A stretch of 64,000 nucleotides of DNA from Ceratopteris richardii (taxonomy: Eukaryota > Streptophyta > Polypodiopsida > Polypodiales > Pteridaceae), in the NCBI GenBank assembly GCA_020310875.1, contig CM035407.1, positions 203,207,627 through 203,271,626 of the forward strand, read 5' to 3'. A program made the position numbers and the translations under genes. The notes below the pieces were generated by a model. That model saw only the letters and a program-made list of their open reading frames with translations. It was not told the origin of the DNA and searched no databases. How positions within the stretch are numbered: the stretch's first letter is position 1; each line of letters opens with the position of its first letter. Of the stretch, positions 51,711 to 63,384 are shown piece after piece.

Positions 51711-52068
51711 ATGACACATGGAGAGCCTCCCACAAGAGTACTAGATGATCTACCAGATACTTATCTCTTCAATCTCGAAGTATGTCCCCAATGGGCGGAA
51801 AAGTTGATCCCCATCCTCACCTATGGACCCCAACATAGAATCACAGAGAACAAAAGCCAAGAATTATGGAAGACTAAAAATCTCCACATCATTGCCGGAA
51901 GCTTATACCACCAAGACCCAAGTGGGTTACTTATGAGATGTGTGGAGGAAGAGGAACATGAGATGTGGCTTCAAAAGTCACATGTAAATCAATGGAAAAC
52001 GCATCGAAGTGTGAGTGGAACATGGCAAACATTGAAGAGATTGGGCATATATTGGCCGACCATGCAGA
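51711..52068 (+). pseudogene. Integrase N-terminus (RE6), cut off
   Basis: THGEPPTRVLDDLPDTYLFNLEVCPQWAEKLIPIL, LHIIAGSLYHQDPSGLLMRCVEEEEHEMWLQKSHVNQW, WQTLKRLGIYWPTMQRDTHP. The match to RE8 (TMQRDAHNYV, 60740 region) ends within ACGCACCCAG at about 52068, where minus-strand 3' UTR sequence of RE7 begins. The last residues of the 51711-52199 frame are therefore chimeric. Confidence 0.75.
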
Positions 52069-52395
52069 GGGATACGCACCCAGTGGTCAAAGAAGTGATA
52101 AGGATTGTCAGAGAATTTGTTAATTTATCGGAGGTATGTCCTTTGCTTCTATTTGCCCCTTGGTATTCCTTATATCACAAGTCTGGGTTGCAGTATTGAG
52201 TCGGGCTGCCACGCACGCCATCAGTGGCTAAGAATGTGATGTTCTTAGTGACCCTTTTCAACTTCTCAGCCTCTGCCTTGATTAATGCCTTGAAGTTCAA
52301 AAATGTGTGGTGTGCATGCTGAAATACCTTGATGACAGTAACATACTCAAAATCTTATTAGTCATCTTGACTGCTAAATCTGGGATAGTTTCATA

Positions 52396-55320
52396 TCAAG
52401 CAATCCAAAATTCTATGGTTTTAACCATGTATTCTTCAATCGGTAGATAATTATGAGGTGGACTTGGCAATAACGGATAGTTGAGCCATTGATTATTTAT
52501 GCTTCTCTGGTGTTGTCCTTCCCAAAATTGCGTCCAGGAGCATCTTCTGGGTATTGGGAAAAAATATTGATTTACTTGAAGTATATATGGTGATGATTCC
52601 CATTGTACTCGTAGAGTAGGATTCTTCTCCAAAAATTTCCTTCTCTAGGTAGGATCTGCTTTGTCAAATTCCTCTTGTGTGAAGGTGAATGTTTGCATGC
52701 TGAACTGGAGGTTGCTATCTATTTGTTGTGGACTTTATATACTACCTTGTTTGCTCTTTAAGTAATCCATATAGTACATTGAAAGGTTTCATTACTTGTT
52801 CCAGATTTTTGCTTTCAATTTGTGCTTCCTTCATGACTTTGATGACTTGATCTTCAAAATCTTCAGTAAGTTGGGACACCAGTAGTGCCCGCTCGTGTCG
52901 GCTTAGTTCTGCAATATTTCGAGTATGTCATTCAATGTCGGTCTTGATTTCCTCCCTTACCGGTGAATGATGTAGGGGGGAGAAAGAGGACGTACCTCAG
53001 TGTCCTCAGTAGCCACTATGGAGTGTGGAACTACTGGTGTTCCCAGTGTTACCTTCTGTGCTAATTGATCCTAGAATTTGTTTATTAATTCATCCTTTTC
53101 TTTGATTTCTTCTGTGGCTTTCAGAATCGTTGCCTTGTTTTTGAGGAGCTCCTCTCCTATGACAAGGAGTTGATCCAAATCTTCGTTGCATTGTACTATA
53201 TATCAATTTTCTGCTACCTTGCACTTCTTCCTTAGTTCCAGGGTGTCATCCATATACCTCTTCTCCCAATGTGCTATGATGGCTTGTTCTTGCTTTAGCT
53301 GATCTTCATACTTTTCTATCCTTTCTTCCAATGCTCGTGTGTCTTTCTCTCTCACTTCATGTGCTTCTATTGGTTGGTAGCATAAAAGGGCTATCATTAA
53401 TTCTTTGTTCCTATTCCTTAAATTATCAACCTCATCCATGTACACCTTAATTTGAGACTCAAGAATTTTGCTTCTAATGTTCATTCGTGTTTTGTCTGCT
53501 TCGCTAGCCTCATATTTGTTTTGTAGTTCTGCCAATTGTTCTTTTAGCTTCTGATTCTCCGTTTCTAGTGTCTTACATTGATGTTTGGCCTCTTGGAATT
53601 CTGCCTCTTTCTCTATTATTACCTTTTGTGCTTGAATCAATTGGGTAGATAGATTCTCACCTATTTCTTGAAACTAATTATTTTCCCGCATTGCTTTGTC
53701 GTAGTCGGCATCAGCCTCAAGCATTAGTTGTTGAGTATCCATGCCAGTTTGTATCATTTGTTGTACTACTGGCTTGAGCTGAGTGACGTCCACATTTAAC
53801 CATGTTTTTGGAATGCTTGGAGCTTCCCCGGTCTGTACGTCTTTTCCCTGGTCCACGTGTTTGGTCTCATTATGTGGTTTCCTTATTTGCAGCTATACTT
53901 CTTGTGCTCTTTTCTCTTCTTCCTTATTGATGGACTTTGTGGCACTCCCTTGAAATGTTACATCCATCGGAGATGGTTCTGCCACTACCCTTATTGGTGT
54001 GAAAGGTTCTGATTCTTCAACTGTATTGTCAACCTTTTCTTCCTTGGGGTTCTTGAACAGGACCTCTCCCGCTAGCAGAGTTTCTTTGATTTGGATATTA
54101 GATACTTCATTCAATTTAATGACATGGACTCCTTCTTGAGATGTTTCCTTCCTTGTCGTGTCCTTGATGGAGTCAATTGGCGTCTGATATCTGTGAACCT
54201 TGCTCAGCCTCTTCCTTTGTTCCAAGTTGTGATGGGCTTGTTGGTAGTGGTGCCCTTGCACTGATAGATTTAGCTGTCCTTCGGTATACTGGTGGGTAGC
54301 TTCCATTGCTCTTGTCAATTCTTCTTCCGTAATAGGTGGATTTTCTTCAAGCCTAGTCCTTGGGAGTACATGAACTTTCTTTGTAACTGGGGCTTCCTCT
54401 TTTGCCTGCATCATTTCCCGTAGCCTTTTTGTACCTCTCATTCTTGGTTGGGAGCTTGTTTGAGCTTCCTCTATGATCTTGACTCCTTTCTTCATTCTAG
54501 GAACTGTCGCAATCTTGGCATACTTGGCCATTGCTTCTGATGACGACATCTCTTTTAAATGTTCTCTAATGCCTAAAGCATGATATATCAATATGGTCAA
54601 GACAACACTTCCATTTAGGAACTTCTTATGATTCCACTGCTTCTTAGCCTCAAAGAGCCATTCTTGAATGTATGGAGTCATATTGACTTGATTCCTGATT
54701 TGTTTTATGGCATGTGACAACATTTTCACTATGATTTTTTGTGGAGCAGTGTATCTATGCATGTTTGGAAAGCAGAAATGTTGATGGATGAGTCTCACTT
54801 GTTCTTTGATATCAATGCGATTAATATCTTTGAATGTCCCGATCTTCGCTCCTCGACTTTCCTCTTTCAAAATGGTAGTTCTATCTTTTTCCCATCCGAA
54901 AGCTTCTTTAATCAGGTTATGGGTGAATTGGATAATGACCCACTCCCCTACTGCATCTAGTACTCTTGCTTCCGGTACCAATGGATCATGCAATGCTGGC
55001 TGCAAGGTGTTCATGACTTGCGTACATCGTTGGAAGTCAGGTTTGTATATTGGTAATTCAAAGTACTTGTGAATCCCTACTCTCTTCATAATGTCCATTG
55101 TCGATGGAAGTTCATGCACGACCTTAAAGTCTTGGGACATGATTGGGAACTGATGGTCAGTATCCATGATTTTAATCATGACTAGGAACAAGTAGTTCCC
55201 TATCGGTTGATCTTCTCCAAACTAGTGAACTTTTACTTTAGTCACACTTTGTAGAGGGAATTCCAGAACCTCCTCTTGAATGGCAGCTTCAAAATCCTCA
55301 GACGCCATCTGCACTTGTAA
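52396..55320 (-). pseudogene. ORF3 (RE7), nearly collinear
   Basis: One frame with a few stops. 53893-55191 (432 residues): N-terminal domain IMDTDHQFPIMSQDFKVVHELPS, DAVGEWVIIQFTHNLIKEAFGWEKD, RLIHQHFCFPNMHRYTAPQKIIVKML, FLNGSVVLTILIYHALGIREHL, then a basic and acidic variable region. 53674-53856: IPKTWLNVDVTQLKPVVQQM. 53203-53640: 145 residues of predicted coiled coil with heptad-like E/K/Q/L. 52396-52632: the C-terminal domain (NPTLRVQWESSPYILQVNQYF, LNYPLLPSPPHNYLPIEEYMVKTIEFW). The upstream start MASEDFEAAIQEEVLEFP lies near 55305. Function unknown. Confidence 0.75.
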
Positions 55321-55532
55321 TGAGAAGAGCATTAGCTTCCTATAGAAAGCATGTCTTTAGTGATGTGTGTTGTAATGACATATTGTTATTGTGTCGCTCC
55401 ATTCCCCTTGCTTTCATAGGTAAGATCTCTTACCACATATTTTTCATTTTCACTCCTGAAAGAAAACAAGAATTAGTGTAGCCAAAGCATTTATTTATTT
55501 ATATAGTAGGTCCATTCCTATGAAAGTAGAAT

Positions 55533-55983
55533 CTATGACCTATTCCCAAGTGGGAAATGTGCACCACTAATTTTGTTATGTACATCGTGTGCCGAATGCA
55601 TGGCCTCATAATGTGGCCTTGTCATGCATACTTTAGGTGCATTTGATGCTTCATATGTGCAAACAGAATCCTTTTGGTTCTGTTGTTCCAGTCTTTGCTG
55701 CCTCTTGGGTCTCCATATCCATTTTGCAGGTGAAGTGTGAGGCTTCCTCTTCTCTGTGTTTTGTCGTGCTCTCGGCTTAGTCTCTTTCTCTTTTGTAATC
55801 TGAGTAGTTGATGTCATTCTCTTCTGATACCTTTGGTTAGTTTTATTTGGCTTTGTGGTCGTGTTGTATTGACATAATGTTTCTTCTTGCTTTTCTATCT
55901 CTTGATTTGCCATATGTTTGACTTTCTTTGGAATCCATATGTGTTGCCTTGTCTTCTGAGCTGCTACTAGTGACTTTGGGAGC
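55533..55983 (-). pseudogene. PRO2 tail (RE7), cut by RE8
   Basis: Basic tail with LPKSLVAAQKTRQHIWIPKKVKHM and KWIWRPKRQQR, the family II version of the W-[VI]-x-K motif seen in RE3 and RE5. The reading continues rightwards only into the RE8 LTR (the 55533-56036 frame takes its first 18 residues from the LTR). Confidence 0.6.
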
Positions 55984-56875
55984 TGTGTACCTAAGAACCA
56001 ACTTAGGGACTTGTGGAGAAAGAGACTATACCTCAATCCCCCTCGAGTGCATATAGTGGGGATTCACGCTTTAATTATCAATCCGATGAGTACCAAAACC
56101 TAGCCGAGTGTATGAAGACATGCATTCAAATGACGATCAATGCAAATGAGTTACTCAAAGAGTGCAAACAAGGCAAAGACTAAACCAAACAAGGTTCAAC
56201 TGTCACTCATGGTGTCGCGATACTTGGTGTAGCAGCCAACAGTAAATCGAGCTTTTCTCTCAGCTCCGAACTCCAAATATAGCGAATAGCATATGCCTTT
56301 TGAAGCTCTCAAGAAGACGCATCCAATGGTGGTATTTTCACTCAATTCTAACGCTTCTACGTCAAGTTATGAGCAAAATATGGAGTCATAGGAATGACCT
56401 TCCTACACTTCAGCACTTCCTACACTTCACACACACCTTAACCACAACAAACAAACACTTTCATGGATAGAAGACACTCCCTAACACTCTTTCCAAGCAA
56501 CACACATGCACACAAGCTCACAAAGAAGATGATACAGGGAGGAGAAGACACAAATTCGAAATTATGTGCTCTTGATTCTCACAATGGCAAAAAGTCTTTA
56601 CAAAGAGTCACAAATTGACTTATGTACTTGTGCCCTAAAAATGGTCCTTTCACACAAGAGACCTGCACTTTATTCACTAAAAGGCTAATTTCCTACTAAT
56701 TTACATGGGTAAGCTACTAATCTTCAGTGGGGATGCATCTAGAGGACTCCTCTAGTGCCTTTACAACGGAAAATATATTACAAGAATGGTTATAGTACAA
56801 AAATAGGGTGTCCAAATCGGAAAAATTTTGGGGCCCTTCTTTTTCTCTGCCTTGTGCTCTCTTTGCTCTGCAACA
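55984..56875 (-). repeat. RE8 3' LTR, family II (892 bp)
   Basis: TGTTGCAGAGC at 56875 to GGTACACA at 55984. Contains GTGTCGCGATACTTGG near 56211. Adjacent purine tract at 56876-56900 (minus AGAGACAAAGAGGGGGAGAG). Confidence 0.9.
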
Positions 56876-57587
56876 CTCTCCCCCTCTTTGTCTCTCTCGT
56901 CCCTTGACAGGCTTTACTTCTTGTCTCTAGTTTGTTTAAGAGGCCTGAATACACGCACCCAGCGGTCAAAGCGGCAACAAGGATTGTCAGACAATTGTTT
57001 ATCTTATCCGAGGTATGTCCTTTGCTTCTGTTTCGCCCCTTGGTATTCCGTATATCACATATCTGGGTTTCTGTATTCAGTTGGGTTGCCACGCCCGCCA
57101 CCAGTGACTAAGAATGTGATATTCTTAGTTACCCTCTTCAACTTTTCAGCCTCTGCCTCTTTCTAGCTTTTGGTCCTCTGATTTGTCCTGGTTGCACACA
57201 TCTGACCCTGTTGTATTGTTATAAGCCTGTTTACTTTCTTTTCATCGCATGCTGTCAGTGGAAGGATTAGTACCTGCCAATTATCTTCTTGCACATCTTC
57301 ATGGATACTTTCCTGGCCTTGGTTCCTCCTTCCACCTACGTGCTTTTTCCTTGATATGTGCCCCTGTGGGGCTCTGTGCAGAGATAGGTGTTGCACCCCT
57401 GCGGGGCTTCTTGCAGAGATGTATCTTCGGAAATGATCTTTTTCAATGAAGCTTCTTTTGTTGTCTTCTTCTTTTCTTCTTTTTGCTTGATTCTCCCTCA
57501 ACACTGCCCCCCTCCTGAACTCTGTCCTCCCCGACAGGCTTTGAGAGTCGACGGGAGTATGTTCTATACACTTTTTGCTCTGTTTCA
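56876..57587 (-). other. Polypurine tract and 3' UTR (RE8)
   Basis: Purine tract next to the LTR, then about 650 bp shared with RE4 (22701-23182) and RE9 (62907-63384), including a GCCCCTGTGGGGCTCTGTGCAGAGATA block that can pair with itself. The basic end of ORF3 lies at 57163-57588 in a second frame; no other gene. Confidence 0.65.
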
Positions 57588-59264
57588 TTAAGCAGATTGC
57601 TCATATGCCACTAATCTGGCATTCAAGTTGGATGACATCTTTAAAAAGATCTCTGAATTGATTTCAAAAAACCATGTGAAAAAGGCTTCTTCGAACGTGT
57701 GCATGTATGTACTTGGCAAAAACATGAGTCTGGAATAATAGGCCATTATGGTAGGGCGGCTAGGCATAATAGACAAATCAAAAACAAGAATGTCTATTCC
57801 CTGATTAATACCAATGAAGTTCAAAAATGTATATGCTGCATGTTTGAAGACCTTCAATACTGTAAGTATCATACTGAGTATTTTATTTGTCATTTTGATA
57901 GTTAAATCTGGTACTGTTGCATAACTGTGCAGCCAAAATTCGATGGTCTTTACCATATAATCCTCCGTTGGTAGATAGTTATGTGGTGGACTTGGAAGTA
58001 GTGGATAGTTTAGCCACTGTTTATTGATAGCACCATTCTTTTGCATTTCCAAAAATTCTCTGGCTTCTCTTCTACGAGGTGTTGGACAAAAGGATGGATT
58101 TACCTGTAATAAATATGGTGTCGCTTGCCAGTGCACCCGTAATGTAGGATGTTTCTCCAAAAATTTTCTTCTCCAAACAGGCTGTGCAGCTTCAAATTCT
58201 TCTTGAGTATAAGTGAATGTGTCATTTTTGAAGTGCAACTGCTCGTCTGGATTTTTTTGTGTGATCTTTTTGATGTATTGTCTTGTTTTCTCTTTCATCA
58301 GTCCGTACGGAATGTTGAAAGGCTTCATGATCTTCTCTAAGTCTCTACCTTTAATCTTTGCTTCTTTCATGACTTTGATAACTTCATCTTCAAAATTTTC
58401 TGTCAACCGGGACACCAATAGTGCTCGTTCCCTCTGACCTATTTCTGCAGTGTATGGCATTGGATGATCATCATGTGGTTCTGCCATCTTCTCTTTTATT
58501 GGAGAATTATAAATCGGGGCAGATAGAGGACATACCTCTACCTCGTCAGTAGGATTTTCTTTTGTCGGCTCTACTGGTGTCCCGATTGGTGCTTTCTCTT
58601 TTGCTTGGGTCTCTAATTGTGCTATGCGTTCAGTCTTCTCTTTATTTTCTTGCATGGCTGCTCTGAGTGCTTCTTTTGCTGCAAGCAGTTCATTGCCAAT
58701 TTCTGCTACATGATCCATATTTTCGCTGTAACTCACTGCAAGTTTTCCATTGGTGATGTTTAACTGCTTCGTGAGCTCCTTAGTTTCATTCATGTATTTG
58801 TGTTCCCATTGTTCTCTTAGGGTTTGCTCTTGTTTCAGCAGTGCTGCATACTTTTCAATATGATCTTTTAATTCTTTCTGGTCAATATCTGTCGTTTCTT
58901 GTTTTTCGATGGGTTGATCATATAGCAATGACTTCATTAATTCTTTGTTTCTGTTTCGTAAATTGTCATTTTCCTCCATATACACCTTTAGTTGTGTTTC
59001 CAGTAAGTTGCTTCTAGCTTTCATTCTCTCTTTGTCGGCCTCGCTGGCTTCATGTAATCTTTGTAGGTTTGTCTGTTGTGCATGGAGTTGGTGATGCTGG
59101 GTCATCAATGTATCACATTGTGATTTTACTGCGAGTAACTCCGTTCCTGTGGCTGCAATCTCTTTCTGGGCCTGGATAAGTTGTGCAGATAGTTGTTCAC
59201 TCATAACTTGAAACTGATTCTTTTCCCTCATGGCTTTGTCATAATCTGCATCTGTATCCATCAT
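57588..59264 (-). pseudogene. ORF3 C-terminal two thirds (RE8)
   Basis: 558 open residues, the longest ORF3 piece in the window. Residues about 10-230 are a predicted coiled coil (heptads rich in L, E, K, Q; ELLAVKSQCDTLMTQHHQLHAQQ). About 250-290: a conserved PIYNSPIKEKMAEPHDDHP. About 300-440: LEKIMKPFNIPYGLMKEKTRQYIKK, FTYTQEEFEAAQPVWRRKFLEKHPTLRVHWQATPYLLQVNPSFCPTPRRR, LNYPLLPSPPHNYLPTEDYMVKTIEFWL. About 450-550: KMTNKILSMILTVLKVFKHAAYTFLNFIGINQG and MPSRPTIMAYYSRLMFLPSTYMHTFEEAFF, conserved in RE9. The first residues overlap the 59239-61278 frame through a frameshift near 59310 and a stop at 59265. The hydrophobic part near 455-490 is amphipathic rather than a clear membrane span. Confidence 0.75.
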
Positions 59265-61278
59265 CTATTGTTGTGTATCCATGGCCATTTGGATCATTTG
59301 TTTGACAACAGGTTTTTAATTGAGTGACATCCACATTTAGCCAAGTGGTAGGTATACTAGGTTCTGCTCCTGTTGTCACATCTTTCCCTTGTGCCACGTG
59401 TAATGTGGTGTCATGGGGTTGCGTGATATGAAGGATCCTTGACTCAGCCTCCATGTGGTCAATCTTTCCTTGAGGTCTATCATCCGGTACTTCAATCACA
59501 GTTGGCTCTTTGTTTTGTAGTAGTCCTGAGTCCGCGTTCACTGGGGTTTGTATCTCTTCTTTGATAGGTGGCACTACCGCTTCATTAGTTATTGGAGCTT
59601 CCTTGATACTTATCTTTGAATGAGTATTTAACTGAATCAGGTGTTCTTGTTCAGCTTGTACTTCCTGATGCTGTTCTTTTTGTTTTTGATTGTCAGGTGT
59701 AACTTCGACTTGATTGATCTCTGTCCAATCTTCATTGTGGGTTTCTGTTTGTATATCTATATCCAGGGTATCCTTCTCACATCTTGATTCTTCATTAGAG
59801 CTTGATTCTTCCAATCCTATTTCTTTGTATCTGGAAGGTACTTGATGAGTTGCTTTATCCTTTTGATTCTTTTCCTGGCTTGCCTGTCTGTAATGGTGAC
59901 CTTGGACATTTAAATTTATTTGCCCTCGTATATACTGATGCGTTTCTTCCAGGGCTGCAGAGAGATCTCTCTTAGTAATGGGTTGTTGGGTCCCAGGAAC
60001 CTTTGATAACACATGTGCTCTCTTTGATTGTGGTGTCCCTTGAGCTTCTTCCTCTCTTAGGCGTTTAGTCCCTCTCATAGGCGTCTTTGAGCTAGTTCCT
60101 ACTTCTTCAACCACGATGACTGTTTTCTTTTTCTTGAGGACAGTTGCTGACTTGGCATATTTGGCTAACTCTATTGATGTTGGCATCACGCGCAAGCAGT
60201 TCTTCATATCCAATGCTTCATAGATAAGTAGGATCAAGGCCGAACTACCATTCAGAAACTTTTTCTGACCCCACTTCTTTTTTGCTTCAAACAGGCGTTC
60301 TTGAACATAGGGAGTCATATTTACTTGATTTCCGACTTGCCTCATAGCATGTGAAAGCAGTTGCACCACGATCTTTTGAGGTGTTGTATATCTATGCATG
60401 CTTTGGAAACAAAAGTGCTGGTGCACTAAGCGAACAACCTCTTCAATATCAGTTCTATTGATGTCCAAAAAGGATCGCTTTTTAGGATCATGACATTCAT
60501 CTTTGACATTAGTGTGTCCTTCTTGATTCCATCCAAATGTTTTCCTATAAGAGCATAGTCCTTGCTTTGTTCTACAAGTGCTCGTTTTTTTGCTAAAGTG
60601 GCTCCTTCTGGGTACTCTTGGGTCTTTAAGAACTTCACTAGAGGCATGCTCCATCTTGGTGCTTACGGTGGAGTAGCATAGAGTGGACTTCTCTTCTGGA
60701 TTCCGTTCTTGACAGGTTGGGCAGGCTGATACATAGTTATGTGCATCCCTCTGCATGGTTGGCCAATATATGCCCAATCTCCTTAGTGTTTGCCATGTTC
60801 CGTTCGCATTTAGATGAGTTTTCCATTGATTTACGTGTGCTTTCTGAAGCCACATTTCCTGTTCCTCTTCTTCTACGCATCTCATGAGTAATCCGCTTGA
60901 GTCTTGGTGATACAAACTTCCAGCAATGATATGAAGGTTTTTAGCCTTCCATAGATCTTGGGTTCGGTTTGGTGTGATCCCATCTTTAGGTCCATGAGTG
61001 AGTATAGGGATCAACTTTTCTGCCCATTGGGGACATACTTCGAGGTTAAACAGGTACGTGTTTGGCAGATCATCCGGTAATCCTATGGGTGGTTCTCCAT
61101 GTGTCATTCTTGATAGGTGATCTGCTCTTATGTGGGTATTTTTTTTCTTGACTACTACTTCAAAATCAAATTTCATCAACAATAGAAACCATCGTACTAG
61201 TCGTCCTGTATTACAAGGCTTATTGACTAAGTACAGTAGGGCTTGATGATCAATGAAGAATTTGAATTTGTTTGCCAA
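59239..61278 (-). pseudogene. RNase H - INT N-terminus - ORF3 deletion fusion (RE8)
   Basis: 679 residues without a stop. Residues 1-60: RNase H end (FFIDHQALLYLVN, VRWFLLLMKFDFEVVV, RADHLSRMTHGEPP). 60-200: INT N-terminus (YLFNLEVCPQWAEKLIPIL, LYHQDSSGLLMRCVEEEEQEMWLQ, WPTMQRDAHNYVSACPTCQERNP). About 215-260 are out of phase: another frame (60426-60647) keeps the INT segment KFLKTQEYPEGATLAKKRALVEQ up to GKHL, then jumps at about 60530 into ORF3. From about 260: ORF3 (RLVHQHFCFQSMHRYTTPQKIVVQLLSHAMRQV, FLNGSSALILLIYEAL, basic region, then NLNVQGHHYRQ and IPTTWLNVDVTQLK). The INT catalytic core, PRO2 and ORF3 start are deleted. The open length is partly fortuitous. Confidence 0.75.
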
Positions 61279-61287
61279 TAAGTAGTG

Positions 61288-62012
61288 TCAAAACTTCTTT
61301 ACTGCATATACCATCCCTAGGCCTTCTCTTTCAGTTGTGGTATAATTGCGTTCTGCTTGATTCAATTGTCTACTGGCATAGGCTATAGGGTGATCTAACT
61401 TTCCTGCATCTGTGGGTTGAGCTAAGATGCAACCAATGGCAAACTTGGAAGCATCCACGTGAATATGAAATGGTTTGTTCCAATTAGGTACTCGAAGGAT
61501 TTTGGTTGAACTCAATCGACTCTTTAACTCATTAAAGGCCTTTTCACATTCTTCTGTCTAATGAAATTGAGACAATAGTGCATAAAGAGGTCTAGCAATT
61601 ATGGCATACATATGTATAAATCTTCGGTAGTATCCGCAATGTCCCATAAATGCTTGGACTTCCTTCGCAGTCTTTGGTCTTGGCAAATCCAAAATCACTT
61701 TGATTTTGTCTTCATCAGTTGAAATTCCGTTTTTAGAGACAATATATCCTAATATTTTTCCTTGTTGAACCATGAAGACACATTTTTCTGGGTTGAGGCA
61801 TACCCTATATTGTCGACATTTGGCAAAGATCTTTCCTACTTCAGGGATATGCTCTGATTGTATAGCTTGGTTAGGCCGAAAGGCATAACCCTAAAGGTGT
61901 ACACTCCCCATTCAGTTGCAAAAGCTGTTTTATGTTGGTCCTCTAGAGCAATGGCTACCTGATTATATCACGAAAAGCCGTCCGAAAAACTGTAAACTTC
62001 CTTCCCTGCCAC
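61288..62012 (-). pseudogene. RNase H and RT connection (RE8), cut by RE9
   Basis: 61288-61515: RVPNWNKPFHIHVDASKFAIGCILAQPTD, HPIAYASRQLNQAERNYTTTEREGLGMVYAVKKF. 61558-61773: GKILGYIVSKNGIS, VQAFMGHCGYYRRFIHMYAIIARPLYALLSQF. Between 61774 and 62012 RT is legible backwards (KCRQYRVCLNPEKCVFMV, then MPFG and FATEWGVYTF, then YSFSDGF); the part holding the YVDD site has been lost by deletion near 61860. It ends at the RE9 LTR. Confidence 0.75.
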
Positions 62013-62906
62013 TGTTGACCTAAGCACCAACTTAGGGACTTGCGGAGAAAGAGACTATACCTCAATCCCCTCACAAGTGCATATAGTGGGGATACACGCT
62101 TTTAATTATCAATCCAAAGAGTATACAAACCTAGCCGAGTGTATGAAGACATGCAATCATGTAATGGTCAATACAAGTGAACTACTCAAAGAATGTAAAT
62201 GAGGCAAAGACTTATCCAAACAAGCTCCAACTGTTGGTCAAGGCGAAACGATACTTGGTACAGTAGCCGTCAGTATTTTGGACTTTTCTCCCAGCTCTGA
62301 ACTCCAAATATAGCGAATAGCATATGCGTTTCGAAGCTCTCGAGAAGACGCATCCAATGGCAGTGGTTTCACTCAATTCCGACACTTCTACTTCAAGTTA
62401 TGAGCGAAATACTGGGTCGCGGGAATACTTTCCTACACTTCAGCACTTCCTACACTTCGCACACACCTTACCTACAGCAAAGAAACACTTTCATGGATAG
62501 ACAACACTCACAAGCACTCTTTCCAAGCAATACACCTGCATACAAACTCGCGAAGAAAAAGATAAGGAGGGAAGAAGACACAAATTCGAATTTCTGTGCT
62601 CACTATTCTCACAATGGCAAAAAGTCTTTTACAAAGAGTCACATTTGACTTATATACTAGTGCCCTAAAAATGGTCCTTTCACACAAGTGACCGGCACTT
62701 TATTCACTAAAAGACTAATTTTCTACTATTTTACATGGGTAAGCTTCTAATCTTCTGTGGGGATGCATCTAGAGGACTCCTCTAGTGCCTTTACAACGGA
62801 AAATATATCACAAGAATGATTATGATACAAAAAGATGATGTCCAAATCGGAAAAATTTTGGGGCCCGTCTTTTTCTCTGCTTTGTGCGCTCTTTAGCTCT
62901 GCAATA
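62013..62906 (-). repeat. RE9 3' LTR, family II (894 bp)
   Basis: Aligned end to end with the RE8 LTR. Both terminal dinucleotides show change: outer end TATTGCAGAG (TGTTGCAGAG in RE8), inner end GGTCAACA (GGTACACA in RE8). It has GCGAAACGATACTTGG where RE8 has GTCGCGATACTTGG. Purine tract complement CTCTCCCCCTC at 62907. Confidence 0.88.
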
Positions 62907-63384
62907 CTCTCCCCCTCTTCGTCTCTGTCGTCCCTTGACAGACTTCTGCACGCGTCCAGTGGTCAGTGTTGCCTGATTCTTGATCTTGCATTACGTTTTA
63001 GAGACGCTCTGCTTTTCTTCGCACGCTCCCCTTGGTCAGTGTTGTCTGTAGTTAAACAGACATGTAGATTTGCTGGCCTTCTTGATTCAAGCTCTACTAC
63101 TCGAGAGCCTCTTGCACTTGTCTTGCCTGTTGACTTGGGTTGCCACGCACGCCACCAGTGACTAGGAATGTGCTGTTCTTAGTCACCCTCTTAAGCTTTT
63201 CAGCCTCTACCCCTTTGTAACTTTTGGTCCTCTGATTTGTCCTGGTTGCACACATCGGACCCTGTTGTATTGCTTTGAGGCTGTTTACTTCTTTCCACCG
63301 TGCATGACCTAGCTGTTTTCCCTTTTTGCCTGATGCGTGCCCCTGCGGGGCTCTGTGCAGAGATATATCTTTAGATATTGCTTT
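62907..63384 (-). other. Polypurine tract and 3' UTR (RE9)
   Basis: Shares the CCCCTTGGTCAGTG, GCCACGCACGCCACCAGTGACTA and GCCCCTGCGGGGCTCTGTGCAGAGATA blocks with RE8. CCCTGCGGGGC could form a small hairpin. No gene seen. Confidence 0.65.

Larger units (their letters stand above)
44936..52068 (+). mobile_element. RE6: family II Ty3/Gypsy element, both ends truncated
   Basis: Plus-strand element: 3' part of a 5' LTR (44936-45343), PBS (45350-45367), leader array (46010-46690), Gag, PRO1, RT, RNase H and the start of INT, where it stops at about 52068 against minus-strand RE7. Coding sequence is collinear with RE4 but decayed by stops and frameshifts. INT core, PRO2, ORF3 and 3' LTR are missing. 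Confidence 0.85.
52069..55983 (-). mobile_element. RE7: 3' part of a family II element
   Basis: Minus-strand remnant with PRO2 tail (55533-55983), spacer, ORF3 (about 52396-55320) and part of the 3' UTR (52069-52395), but no 3' LTR. It is interrupted at 55983 by RE8. Its continuation (INT, RT, gag) would lie to the right of RE8 and RE9, outside the window. The left end is joined head-on to RE6. Confidence 0.8.
55984..62012 (-). mobile_element. RE8: family II element inserted in RE7
   Basis: Minus-strand element: 3' LTR 55984-56875, polypurine tract and 3' UTR, ORF3, RNase H and the RT connection, cut at 62012 by RE9. The left flank is GGAGC (55979-55983); the right flank is outside the window. 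INT core, PRO2 and the ORF3 N-terminus are deleted: the INT N-terminus joins ORF3 at about 60530. Confidence 0.85.

Noticed and set aside
57588..59264. Envelope (env-like) gene making RE8 an errantivirus-like element
   Set aside because: No signal peptide, furin-like site or convincing membrane anchor; the protein is coiled coil plus a basic tail.
59239..61278. A genuine RNase H-ORF3 fusion gene
   Set aside because: The junction near 60530 drops the INT core and shifts the frame; it is better explained as a deletion in a dead element.
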